DNA from: G965230615 sp965230615
GTDB lineage: Bacteria; Pseudomonadota; Gammaproteobacteria; HTCC5015
DNA length: 64,000 bases
NCBI GenBank assembly: GCA_965230615.1
Contig: OZ246012.1
Coordinates: 434,001-498,000, forward strand
Reading direction: 5' to 3'
This document shows, in pieces, positions 1 to 7,741 of the stretch (within the stretch, counting starts at the first letter, position 1; the number at the start of each line of letters is the position of its first letter). The notes below the pieces were generated by a model that was not told the DNA's origin, searched no databases, and saw only the letters and a program-made list of their open reading frames with translations. A program made the position numbers and the translations under genes.

Positions 1-1
1 C

Positions 2-493
2 ACGCTTCAAAAAGCGTTTCGAGATGCTGGCGGAAAGTGGTCAACATTTATCGTATGGGCAAAAAATACTTTCACTCTAGGTCGATCCGATTATCAGCGT
101 CAGTATGAACCGATTTTGTATGGTTGGCGCGAAGGCAACGACCACTTTTGGTGTGGGGCTCGTGATCAGGGAGACGTTTGGTTTTTTAACAAACCCGTTA
201 AAAATGATTTGCACCCAACAATGAAGCCGGTGGAGTTGGTTGAGCGTGCGCTTCGCAATTCCAGTAAGAGCCGAGACATTGTGCTCGATCTTTTTGGTGG
301 ATCTGGAAGCACATTGATTGCTTGTGAAAAAACAGGTCGTGCAGCACGCTTGATCGAATTGGATCCCAAGTATGTGGATGTCATTGTCAGGCGCTGGCAG
401 GACTACTCGGGCGAGCAGGCTATCCGTGAAAGTGATGCGCTTTCCTTTGATGAGGTTGCCCTATCAATGCAAACAGAAGCAGTTGCGAATTAA
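2..493 (+). CDS. DNA methyltransferase, C-terminal part (N4/N6 beta class), 5' truncated by window edge
   Basis: The reading frame is open from base 2, so this is the C-terminal ~163 residues of a longer gene. The AdoMet-binding motif DLFGGSGST lies near the C-terminus, preceded by HPTMKPVEL and followed by the acidic ELDPKYVDVIV segment. This arrangement is typical of beta-class N6-adenine/N4-cytosine methyltransferases (N6_N4_Mtase family). The catalytic DPPY-type motif should lie upstream, outside the window. In related prophages a ParB-like nuclease plus methylase protein sits just before the terminase genes, which fits this place. The likely role is modification of phage DNA against host restriction. 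The stop codon overlaps the end of the convergent gene by 4 bases. Confidence 0.85.
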   Translation, partial: TLQKAFRDAGGKWSTFIVWAKNTFTLGRSDYQRQYEPILYGWREGNDHFWCGARDQGDVWFFNKPVKNDLHPTMKPVELVERALRNSSKSRDIVLDLFGGSGSTLIACEKTGRAARLIELDPKYVDVIVRRWQDYSGEQAIRESDALSFDEVALSMQTEAVAN

Positions 494-831
494 AGCTTAA
501 AGGTGTGCCATTCGCTTTGTTTAAACAGATACAGGTATTGGGCATCACAGGCTTTGGCCAGCGCAAATAGTTCCGATTCGCTTCGGGTGGTTCTTGGCTG
601 GGTTTGCTCCCAGGCATCGCCACGATCACGATGGTAAGCACAGACTGTTGCTCCCTGCACGTAGGAAATGTCGCCCAGCGCAATCAGGCTTTCGGCGTGG
701 GATTCACTATTGTGATATTGCCGCAGAGTTGGTCCAACACCATTACCTGAATCATAGCCATCGTGATGGCAATAAATTGATTGGTAATTGATATCGTCTT
801 TAGACATCGCAATAAAGCAGCGGGTGCTCAT
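490..831 (-). CDS. Conserved phage protein of unknown function (113 aa)
   Basis: A 113-residue protein begins MSTRCFIAMSKDD and contains SIYCHHDGYDSG. This N-terminal pattern (start, short beta strands, then a YCH-DGY motif) recurs in small uncharacterised phage proteins. No catalytic motif can be assigned. It is the last gene of a three-gene minus-strand operon, and its start overlaps the stop of the DUF3489 gene as ATGA, so translation is probably coupled. The operon diverges from the late genes, which suggests an early or accessory role. Confidence 0.6.
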   Translation of the reverse strand: MSTRCFIAMSKDDINYQSIYCHHDGYDSGNGVGPTLRQYHNSESHAESLIALGDISYVQGATVCAYHRDRGDAWEQTQPRTTRSESELFALAKACDAQYLYLFKQSEWHTFKL

Positions 832-1283
832 TGGTTACCTCCTTGCACGCGATATCGGCGTTGTTGGCCATCATCTTTGTATGAGTTGATCGTCATGCCC
901 AATCGTTTTTTAACTGTGTTTGAAAAGACACCTCGAACGGTGTGCTTTTGCCAGCCAGTTTCAGTACAAATTTCTTCAATGCTAGCGCCTTCTGGGCGCT
1001 GCATTAGTGCGATCATACGTGATTGTTTAGTGCCTTCTCGCAGGGTGATGGTCTTGTTGGTTTCTGATTTTGAAGGTGCTTCTAAGCCTATGGCGTCAAA
1101 GCCATTTCCATTGATGGTGTAGCTATCGCCATTTTGGGTAATGAGCTCCCGAGTTAGAAGCCCTTGGATGACTCTGGGTTTAATGCCTGCATTGATATTG
1201 CTTGGTAGCGGCTCGATGTTTCCATCTGGCCGCTTACTCGCGGCTTGCAAAATGGCGGCTTGGGTATCAGTTAATGTGCTCAT
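828..1283 (-). CDS. DUF3489 domain protein (151 aa)
   Basis: The start at 1283 is chosen because AAGGAG stands eight bases before the ATG; longer in-frame starts would run into the neighbouring gene. The C-terminal half (MIALMQRPEGASIEEI followed by TGWQKHTVRGVFS) is the helix-turn-helix-like segment of the DUF3489 family, found in prophages and mobile elements of proteobacteria. The N-terminal half resembles a second winged-helix segment. A DNA-binding or regulatory role is plausible but not demonstrated. It is the middle gene of the minus-strand operon. Confidence 0.75.
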   Translation of the reverse strand: MSTLTDTQAAILQAASKRPDGNIEPLPSNINAGIKPRVIQGLLTRELITQNGDSYTINGNGFDAIGLEAPSKSETNKTITLREGTKQSRMIALMQRPEGASIEEICTETGWQKHTVRGVFSNTVKKRLGMTINSYKDDGQQRRYRVQGGNQ

Positions 1284-1293
1284 AGTGCGCTCC

Positions 1294-1506
1294 TTATTCG
1301 GCATGTTCGCCTTCTTTAAAGGCTGAATCGGTAATTTGTTTGAGGAGTTCGGCGTAGTGCCCCAGATCGCCCACGTGCCCCCAGTTGATTTCGTCGGGGT
1401 GAGCGTTGAAGTGGTCGTCGCTGAGTGCCTGAAGGCGCTCAAGCGCGTTATCAATTTCGGCTTTTCGGGCTAAAAAAGTGTCTAATGCGTTTTGTTTGTG
1501 GGCCAT
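1294..1506 (-). CDS. Small hypothetical phage protein (70 aa)
   Basis: The start at 1506 (MAHKQNALDTFLARK) is preferred over the upstream alternative because GGAGACAAC precedes it. The protein is acidic and mostly helical, with a heptad-like stretch around residues 10-35 and a second helix near the C-terminus. No family is recognised. It is the first gene of the minus-strand operon and lies 10 bases from the DUF3489 start. Similar short helical proteins are often paired with DUF3489 genes in prophages, but that pairing is remembered context rather than proof. Confidence 0.55.
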   Translation of the reverse strand: MAHKQNALDTFLARKAEIDNALERLQALSDDHFNAHPDEINWGHVGDLGHYAELLKQITDSAFKEGEHAE

Positions 1507-1539
1507 TTTGTTGTCTCCAAATGCTGTTCTGTTAAGCAC

Positions 1540-1552
1540 ATGAACGCTTCAT
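1540..1552. promoter_or_regulatory. 13-bp palindrome in the divergent intergenic region (possible operator)
   Basis: ATGAACGCTTCAT has arms ATGAA/TTCAT around a 3-base centre. It lies in the ~106-base gap between the minus-strand operon and the terminase gene. The same palindrome, with the reversed centre, occurs at 22658-22670. A role as a binding site for a phage regulator is inference. A match of this size can arise by chance. Confidence 0.3.
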
Positions 1553-1612
1553 TCAGCGGCCTTATCAACTCATTTCTGCTTATTAATTCGATTAAAAACA
1601 ACAGGTTAAAAC

Positions 1613-2155
1613 ATGGGCGTATCACTGCGGGCTTATGCCAAACATCGAGGGGTATCTGATACTGCAGTGCGGAAAGCGATTAAGTCTGGCCGTATCCAAG
1701 CGGAATCTGATGGCACGATTGATATAGATAAAGTCGACAAGCAATGGGATCGCAACACGGATCGCGCCCAGCAACGCAAATCATCGGGTGCAACCAAAGC
1801 AGTCCCAAAAGCGGCACTGGATGCGGTCGCAGATACCCTAAGTGAAAGTGGCAATACCGGTGGTGGCACTACCTATATGCAAGCCAGAACTGCCAATGAA
1901 GTGCTGAAGGCACAAACTAATCGAATCAAATTACAGCAGCTTAAAAAAGAGTTGGTCGATCGTGCCAAGGCGATAGCTCATGTCTTTCGGATGGCTCGAT
2001 CTGAGCGAGATGCTTGGCTAAGTTGGCCAGCAAGGGTTTCGGCTCAAATGGCTGCAGAGTTGGAGGTTGACCCGCACAAGATGCATGTCATGTTGGAGTC
2101 CTATGTCAGACAGCACCTATCCGAGCTTAGCGACATCCAGCCCAAGGTCGATTGA
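1613..2155 (+). CDS. Terminase small subunit-like protein (Nu1-type)
   Basis: This 180-residue protein starts with a helix-turn-helix segment (YAKHRGVSDTAVRKAIKSGR), as in lambda Nu1-type terminase small subunits that recognise the packaging site. The middle is low-complexity and charged. A helical region (NEVLKAQTNRIKLQQLKKELVD) follows, and the C-terminal part probably contacts the large subunit. The gene lies directly before the large terminase and its end overlaps that gene. It is the first gene of the long late operon. Confidence 0.8.
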   Translation: MGVSLRAYAKHRGVSDTAVRKAIKSGRIQAESDGTIDIDKVDKQWDRNTDRAQQRKSSGATKAVPKAALDAVADTLSESGNTGGGTTYMQARTANEVLKAQTNRIKLQQLKKELVDRAKAIAHVFRMARSERDAWLSWPARVSAQMAAELEVDPHKMHVMLESYVRQHLSELSDIQPKVD

Positions 2156-4169
2156 CGAACACGGACGTTCTAATGCCGTGGCGTCAGGGATGACGAGGAA
2201 CGGCGATTCTGAATTTTATGAAGGCGCTCTAGAGTTAGAAAAAGCTTGGAAAGAAGGCATCAAGCCTGATCCGATGCTGCTTGTTTCTCAATGGGCTGAT
2301 GAGTATCGGGTACTTTCGCCAAAGTCTGCTGCGGAGCCTGGCCGATGGCGAACACAGCGAACGCCATATCTACAAGAAATAATGGACTGCTTGTCCGTTT
2401 CGTCTCCGGTCCAGCGCGTTGTATTTATGAAAGGTGCTCAGGTTGGAGGTACCGAAGCCGGTAACAATTGGATTGGCTATGTTATTCATATGGCACCCGG
2501 TCCGATGATGGCTGTTTCTCCAACCGTTGAGATGGCCAAACGTAATTCACGCCAGCGTATTGATCCGCAACTTGAAGATGTGCCGGAGCTCCGGGCGCGT
2601 GTTGCCCCAGCGCGAAGCAGAGATTCAGGTAACACGGTGCTCTCAAAAGAGTTTCCGGGCGGCGTACTGGTTATGACCGGTGCGAATAGCGCGGTTGGTC
2701 TGCGCTCTATGCCTGCGCGTTATCTGTTTATGGATGAGGTAGATGGTTATCCGGGAGACGTTGAAGGTGAAGGCGATCCTATTTTGCTGGCAGAACGCCG
2801 AAGTGCGACGTTTGCGCGCCGACGAAAAATACTGCTTGTGAGCACGCCGACCATTAAAAGCACATCGCGTATCCAACGAGAATTTGAAAACTCAGATCAA
2901 CGCTATTTCTATGTGCCTTGCCCTTCTTGCGGACATGCTCAGCCTTTGAGGTTTTCGCAATTACGATGGGAAGAAGGTAAACCAGAAACAGCGCAGTATT
3001 GCTGTGAGTCCTGTGAAGCTCTGATTGCTGAGCATCAAAAGACAGAGATGTTGAACCAAGGATTTTGGCAAGCCACTGCCGAGGGCGATGGTTATACACA
3101 AGGCTATCACTTGTCGTCGCTATACAGCCCTGTAGGTTGGTTTTCTTGGGAAGATGCCGCACGTGTGTTTGAAAGTGCACAGCAAAATCCGGATTTGATG
3201 AAAGGCTTTGTGAATACGGTTCTTGGCGAATCTTACGAAGAAGAGTTTGAGGCGCCTGAGTGGGAGCGCTTATACGAGCGCCGTGAATCCTACAGTGTAG
3301 GAACGGTGCCAGAGGGTGGCTTGTTCCTGACTGCGGGTGTCGATGTTCAGCGGGATAGATTGGAATGCGAGGTTGTTGCTTGGGGTCGAAATAAGGAATC
3401 CTGGTCAGTTGACTACTTGGTGTTGGACGGTGATACCGCACAACCTGAAGTCTGGAAAAAACTGGATAAAGTTCTTTCAAAAGACTGGCCGCACGCACTG
3501 GGTTCAACCTTACCAATACGAGTTATGTGTGTCGATTCAGGTTATGCCACACAAGATGTGTATGGCTGGGTGCGTCAGTATCCTCAGGCAGTATGGGGTG
3601 GCGCTGGTGCGAGAGCATCACAGCCGAGAACTGTCGTCGCCATTAAGGGGCGCGATACTGAAACCGCACTAATCCTCAATGTGTCAAAAGCCGATACCGG
3701 TGGCAGACGTCGGGGATTGAGAGTTTGGAATGTCAGTGGTCCGGTTGCCAAAGTAGAGCTTTATCGCTGGTTGAAGCTGCCGAGGCTTACTGATGAAGAG
3801 CTTGCTACAGGTGAAAGCTTCGCACCGGGTACCTGCCACTTTCCCCAGTATGGTGAGGAGTACTTTAAACAACTGACCGCTGAGCGCCGCATTATTCGAA
3901 TGCACAAAGGGTTTCCAAAAGCGACTTGGGAAAAAGATCCGGCTCGAAACAACGAAGCATTGGACTGCCGAGTTTATGCGCGTGCTGCAGCGAGCATATA
4001 TGGGTTGGACAGGTTTAAAGAGGTGCAGTGGAAGCGTTTTGAGAATGCACTGGGCGAAACAAAGCAAAGCCCAGCAGTTGAGCGTGAGACTGCCCAGCCA
4101 ACGAAGCCAAAAGCCATTAACTCGTTTCGTCAACGAGCCTCTGTTGTGGCAGATGACCCTTATCTTTAA
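2103..4169 (+). CDS. Terminase large subunit, GpA family (688 aa)
   Basis: This is the packaging motor ATPase and nuclease, close in length to lambda GpA (641 aa). A Walker-A-like segment (KGAQVGGTEAGNNW) is followed by a Walker B segment (YLFMDEVDGYP). A zinc-finger-like pair, CPSCGH and CCESCEA, lies in the middle, as is usual in this family. The nuclease half contains FLTAGVDVQRDRLE and the late MCVDSGYAT segment. The start at 2103 is preferred because GGAG precedes it; an ATG at 2190 is an alternative with a poorer ribosome site. The start lies inside the small-subunit gene, so translation is probably coupled. Confidence 0.93.
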   Translation: MSDSTYPSLATSSPRSIDEHGRSNAVASGMTRNGDSEFYEGALELEKAWKEGIKPDPMLLVSQWADEYRVLSPKSAAEPGRWRTQRTPYLQEIMDCLSVSSPVQRVVFMKGAQVGGTEAGNNWIGYVIHMAPGPMMAVSPTVEMAKRNSRQRIDPQLEDVPELRARVAPARSRDSGNTVLSKEFPGGVLVMTGANSAVGLRSMPARYLFMDEVDGYPGDVEGEGDPILLAERRSATFARRRKILLVSTPTIKSTSRIQREFENSDQRYFYVPCPSCGHAQPLRFSQLRWEEGKPETAQYCCESCEALIAEHQKTEMLNQGFWQATAEGDGYTQGYHLSSLYSPVGWFSWEDAARVFESAQQNPDLMKGFVNTVLGESYEEEFEAPEWERLYERRESYSVGTVPEGGLFLTAGVDVQRDRLECEVVAWGRNKESWSVDYLVLDGDTAQPEVWKKLDKVLSKDWPHALGSTLPIRVMCVDSGYATQDVYGWVRQYPQAVWGGAGARASQPRTVVAIKGRDTETALILNVSKADTGGRRRGLRVWNVSGPVAKVELYRWLKLPRLTDEELATGESFAPGTCHFPQYGEEYFKQLTAERRIIRMHKGFPKATWEKDPARNNEALDCRVYARAAASIYGLDRFKEVQWKRFENALGETKQSPAVERETAQPTKPKAINSFRQRASVVADDPYL

Positions 4170-4190
4170 CGAGGGTAGGAAAATAAAACC

Positions 4191-4418
4191 ATGAGTGATT
4201 TATCCACATTGCGTCAGCGTTTAGTTGAGGCAGAAAGTGCGCTTCACCGATTGATGATCGGTGAGCTAGAAGTGACCGTCTCGGTGGGTGGATACGGCGC
4301 AACGACTTATGCGCAATCTGATATCAACAAACTCAATGCGTATATCGCAAAACTCAAAACAGAGATCGCTGCAAAGGAGCGACGCCCGAGGCGCGGACCT
4401 TTATTCATGCGATTTTAA
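4191..4418 (+). CDS. Head-tail joining protein gpW family (75 aa)
   Basis: A 75-residue protein with the gpW pattern: an N-terminal helix (LRQRLVEAESALHRLMIG), a beta hairpin (VTVSVGGYGATTYAQSD), and a second helix (INKLNAYIAKLKTEI). In lambda, gpW fills the portal after packaging and lets gpFII and the tail attach. Size and position between terminase and portal match lambda. A ribosome site (GGTAGGAAA) lies before the ATG. Confidence 0.88.
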   Translation: MSDLSTLRQRLVEAESALHRLMIGELEVTVSVGGYGATTYAQSDINKLNAYIAKLKTEIAAKERRPRRGPLFMRF

Positions 4419-4467
4419 AACTAGAAAAACCTGAGTTACCCAAATAACTCGAGCTAATTGAGGCGCT

Positions 4468-5979
4468 ATGAGCAATCAAATGATCTTAGGGCCTGATGGC
4501 TTGCCGCTTGCCGCAGATACCGCCCATAGAGGCGCGTCACTTTCGGCACGAGAATTATCCAGCTGGCGTCCCATGGCTGGTTCGCCAGATGCAGACTTGC
4601 TTGATGAACTGTCCACACTGGTTTCACGCTCTCGCGATTTAGCGAGAAACCATGGTGTCGCCGCTGGGGCAATCCAAACGCTAGTGGACAATGTCGTAGG
4701 TACTGGCCTGCGCCTATCGGCATTACCTGACTACAAAGCGCTGGGCAAAGATAAAGACTGGGCCGACAGCTGGTCGAGAAAGACGGAGGCTTTGTGGCGC
4801 AGCTGGGCTGAAACGACAGATTGTGATGCGGCGAGAAATCTTACCTTTAACGGGTTGACCACGCAGATGTTTCGCTCTGGTCTTATCAATGGCGAGGCAC
4901 TCGCTTTGCCTCTTTGGCTTCCACAACGAAACCAGACTTTCGCTACGACGATTCAATTAGTCGAGCCAGATCGTTTAGGGAATCCGAATGACCGGCTCAA
5001 TGACAGAAAAATACGTGGAGGCATCGAGGTCGATGTTTATGGTGCTCCCTTAGCCTACTGGATAGCGAAAACTCATCCGGGCGATCAATTGCTTGGTGTT
5101 GCAGGTCATACCCAGGAGTTTGAACGAATTCCAGCAAGAACGCGATTTGGTCGACAACGCGTTATCCATGTACACGACAAAGAGCGTACTGGGCAGAATC
5201 GAGGAAAACCGATTTTTACCAGCATCATGCCGCTTTTTAAAATGCTCGACCATTACGAGCGCTCCGAAATGCAGGCGGCAGTTGTGAATGCCATGATCGC
5301 TGCATTTATTGAAACCCCCTTAGATGGTGAATCAATCAGCGAAATGTTTGGCGGTTCCGCAGAGGACTACATGGCTGCTCGTAATGAGTGGCAAGTTAAG
5401 CTTCAAGGTGGTGCTGTCATTCCAATATTTCCGGGAGATAAAGTCGCACCATTCACACCGAGTCGTCCGAACTCGGCTTACAGCAGTTTTGTTGAAAATA
5501 TCCTGAGGCATATTGGAACGGGTTTAAATTTGCCCTTCGAATTGCTGATGAAGGATTTTTCAAAAACGAATTATTCGTCAGCTCGTGCAGCACTCATGGA
5601 AGCTTGGCGGTATTTCATCGGCCGACGTCATTGGCTGGCGACTTATTGGGCGAAGCCCGTTTACGAGCTATGGCTTGAGGAAGCAATCAACAAAGGCTTG
5701 ATCGAAGCACCAGGCTTTTACAAAAACAAAGCTTTGTGGTGTCGATGTAAATGGATTGGTCCTGGTCGGGGTTGGATCGACCCTGTTAAGGAAGCCAAAG
5801 CATCAAAAATTCGCTTGGAAACCGGCCTTTCGACGCTGGAAGATGAATGCGCTACCCAAGGTTTAGATTGGGAAGAAGTGCTCGAGCAACGAGCAAGGGA
5901 ACAAGCCAAGATGCGAGAACTGGGTTTAAACACTGAGACGTCTCAATACGTTTCTCCAACTGCAGAGGATAGTCAATGA
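4468..5979 (+). CDS. Portal protein, lambda gpB family (503 aa)
   Basis: A 503-residue protein of the lambda-type portal family, which forms the twelve-fold ring at the head vertex through which DNA enters. Recognisable segments are the N-terminal LARNHGVAAGAIQTLVDNVVG, the central LVEPDRL with HVHDKERTGQNRGKP, and the C-terminal SSARAALMEAWRYF and GWIDPVKEAKAS. Length and gene order match gpB. Its TGA overlaps the start of a 25-codon micro-ORF. Confidence 0.93.
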   Translation: MSNQMILGPDGLPLAADTAHRGASLSARELSSWRPMAGSPDADLLDELSTLVSRSRDLARNHGVAAGAIQTLVDNVVGTGLRLSALPDYKALGKDKDWADSWSRKTEALWRSWAETTDCDAARNLTFNGLTTQMFRSGLINGEALALPLWLPQRNQTFATTIQLVEPDRLGNPNDRLNDRKIRGGIEVDVYGAPLAYWIAKTHPGDQLLGVAGHTQEFERIPARTRFGRQRVIHVHDKERTGQNRGKPIFTSIMPLFKMLDHYERSEMQAAVVNAMIAAFIETPLDGESISEMFGGSAEDYMAARNEWQVKLQGGAVIPIFPGDKVAPFTPSRPNSAYSSFVENILRHIGTGLNLPFELLMKDFSKTNYSSARAALMEAWRYFIGRRHWLATYWAKPVYELWLEEAINKGLIEAPGFYKNKALWCRCKWIGPGRGWIDPVKEAKASKIRLETGLSTLEDECATQGLDWEEVLEQRAREQAKMRELGLNTETSQYVSPTAEDSQ

Positions 5980-6053
5980 CAAAATTGCAGGATAGAAATT
6001 TTGCACAGCCGAAGGCTGCCCGTCAGGGTGCAGCACAGGGAGGTGCTGCATGA
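5976..6053 (+). CDS. Possible 25-codon coupled micro-ORF between portal and protease
   Basis: An ATG overlaps the portal stop (ATGA), and the 25-codon frame ends in a TGA that overlaps the protease ATG (also ATGA). The product would be short, Ala/Gln/Gly-rich and basic (start MTKLQDRNFAQPKAA). It may be a translated peptide, or only a bridge that carries ribosomes from the portal to the protease. No family is recognised. Confidence 0.35.
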   Translation: MTKLQDRNFAQPKAARQGAAQGGAA

Positions 6054-7342
6054 AATTTTGGAATCATGCAGCCGGTGAACCCTGGGCCATTACCGAGACT
6101 GCTCTTAATAACATATTGACGATTGCTTCACGCCAAAACGAATCTATCGAGGCGGTGTCTGCGAAGCTTGGGCGGGAGTTAGATAATACTTACGTTACCG
6201 GGGTTCGAGACGGAGTCGCTGTTATTCCAGTTGTTGGCCCGCTGTTTCGATATGCAAACTTATTCACCGCCATCAGTGGTGCTTCGAGCTATGAGGTTTT
6301 GGCTAAGGATTTTAATTCAGCCCTAGAAAATCCCGATGTGCATAGCATTGTTTTAGATATCGACTCGCCGGGAGGCGAAGTTAATGGCTGTGCTGAATTT
6401 GCCAACATGATCTATGAGTCGAGAGGTACGAAACCCATCATCGCTTATGCATCGGGTGATGCTGCATCAGGTGCGTATTGGATAGCCTCAGCCTGCGATC
6501 AAATTATTGCTTCTGAAACTTCATTGCTGGGTTCCATTGGCGTTGTCGCCGTGTATCGAGACAGTAACGACCAGAATGTACTTGAAATTGTGTCATCACA
6601 AAGCCCATACAAGCGCTTAGATCCGAACAGCAAAGACGGTAAATCCCGGCTCCAATCTCGTATTGATGACTTGGCATCAGTCTTTATTGATTCGATAGCG
6701 AAACATCGCGGTGTTGATCCACCCACCGTTTTAAAAGAGTTTGGTGGTGGCGATGTCTTTGTCGGCAAAAACGCCATCCGTTCAGGGCTCGCTGATGATA
6801 TAGGAAGCCTTGAAAACATTATTCAACAGCAAATCAACAACCAGAACCCCGCCAATTTGCGGGGTTCTTCTTTTCTAGCACTTGAGGACAGCATGATGAC
6901 TGACAAAACCCGCAAGACTGAGGATGCTGAGAGCCATACCCTCAGTCTGGAAACATTAAAAGCAAACTACCCGCAATTGGTAGAAGCCATTCAAAGCGAA
7001 ACCGTTGCTTCAACCCAACAACAGGCTGCACAGCAAGGCATTCAGCAGGAACGTGAGCGCGTTGGCGCGATTGTCTCATCGGAGGCGGCTAAAGGCAGAG
7101 AGCAATTGGCTCAGCACTTAGCATTCTCTACGGACATGACGGTCGATATGGCCTTGGCCACGCTGAACGCGTCACCGGTCAAAACTGAGGTGCCTTCTAC
7201 GGCGACGAATACGGGTTTTGAGCAAGTCATGGCAGCGGTTAACAACCCTGCGATCGAACCTGATGCTCCTGAACAAGAAACAGATGATGCAGAAACAGTC
7301 GCCAAGCGCATCGCCCAATTTTCAAATGGAGGTGCCGTATGA
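6050..7342 (+). CDS. Head maturation protease (S49/SppA-like, lambda gpC type) with C-terminal scaffold region (430 aa)
   Basis: Residues ~50-265 form an S49 (ClpP-fold) serine protease. The nucleophile is probably Ser140 in GDAASGAYWIASA, and DIDSPGGEVNG marks the oxyanion region. The C-terminal ~150 residues are charged and Gln/Glu-rich, like the lambda scaffold Nu3. In lambda the scaffold is also made separately from an in-frame internal start. Here an internal ribosome site and ATG pair at 6884-6898 repeat that arrangement. A strong hairpin lies in the linker just before. GGAGGTGC precedes the main ATG. The end overlaps the gpD start as ATGA. Confidence 0.92.
   Translation: MKFWNHAAGEPWAITETALNNILTIASRQNESIEAVSAKLGRELDNTYVTGVRDGVAVIPVVGPLFRYANLFTAISGASSYEVLAKDFNSALENPDVHSIVLDIDSPGGEVNGCAEFANMIYESRGTKPIIAYASGDAASGAYWIASACDQIIASETSLLGSIGVVAVYRDSNDQNVLEIVSSQSPYKRLDPNSKDGKSRLQSRIDDLASVFIDSIAKHRGVDPPTVLKEFGGGDVFVGKNAIRSGLADDIGSLENIIQQQINNQNPANLRGSSFLALEDSMMTDKTRKTEDAESHTLSLETLKANYPQLVEAIQSETVASTQQQAAQQGIQQERERVGAIVSSEAAKGREQLAQHLAFSTDMTVDMALATLNASPVKTEVPSTATNTGFEQVMAAVNNPAIEPDAPEQETDDAETVAKRIAQFSNGGAV
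6843..6876 (+). terminator. Terminator-like hairpin inside the protease gene
   Basis: A perfect 10-bp inverted repeat (AGAACCCCGC and GCGGGGTTCT, 6-base loop) is followed by TCTTTTCT. It looks like an intrinsic terminator on the plus strand but lies in the coding linker between the protease and scaffold parts. All downstream structural genes need read-through, so it may act as a partial terminator, an mRNA processing or stability element, or a ribosome pause. Confidence 0.6.
6896..7342 (+). CDS. Nested capsid scaffold (lambda Nu3-like), internal in-frame start
   Basis: GAGGA at 6884-6888 stands 4 and 7 bases before two consecutive in-frame ATG codons (6893 and 6896). The second has the better spacing and would give a 148-residue protein beginning MTDKTRKTEDAES. 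The product is acidic and Gln-rich with a likely coiled coil (QQQAAQQGIQQERERVGAIV). This matches the lambda gene C/Nu3 layout, where the protease and the scaffold share a C-terminus. The separate product is inferred, not shown. Confidence 0.65.
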   Translation: MTDKTRKTEDAESHTLSLETLKANYPQLVEAIQSETVASTQQQAAQQGIQQERERVGAIVSSEAAKGREQLAQHLAFSTDMTVDMALATLNASPVKTEVPSTATNTGFEQVMAAVNNPAIEPDAPEQETDDAETVAKRIAQFSNGGAV

Positions 7343-7722
7343 GTTTGCCCGGAATAGCTGAAGGATTTACGGACCAAGGGAGTCTGGCTCACGACAACCT
7401 CATAGCAGGTGAGTTTCCTCGTATCACCCGTGTCGTGACTATCACCGGCGGAGCAGCATTGCCTGCAGGATCAGTGCTTGGCCGAGTAGCGGCATCAGGT
7501 GCTTATGTCCTGAGTGACGCAGGTGAAAATGATGGATCAGAAGAGCCGGATGCAATTTTGGCTCACGATACTGATGCGTCATTGGGTGATGTTCAGGCTC
7601 ACGTTTACCTTGCCGGTGAGTTTAATGCAGATGCATTGACGATCGGTCCCGGACATTCACCCGCATCGGTCTCGATTGCTTTTCGAGAGCGGTCAATTTT
7701 TCTTCGCAACAATCAAGCTTAA
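7339..7722 (+). CDS. Head decoration protein gpD family (127 aa)
   Basis: A 127-residue protein of the lambda gpD type, which trims and stabilises the expanded capsid. Visible features are the early ITRVVTITGGAALPAGSVLGRV segment and the late DAILAHDTDASLGD with VYLAGEFNADAL. Length and position before the capsid gene match the family. The start overlaps the protease stop (ATGA). Confidence 0.88.
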   Translation: MSLPGIAEGFTDQGSLAHDNLIAGEFPRITRVVTITGGAALPAGSVLGRVAASGAYVLSDAGENDGSEEPDAILAHDTDASLGDVQAHVYLAGEFNADALTIGPGHSPASVSIAFRERSIFLRNNQA

Positions 7723-7741
7723 CTAGCAATAGGATTCTTTC

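Noticed and set aside
2643..3516. Two long minus-strand frames (77 and 220 codons) inside the terminase gene
   Set aside because: They lie opposite a strongly conserved GpA gene, have no ribosome sites or recognisable domains, and read as low-quality shadows.
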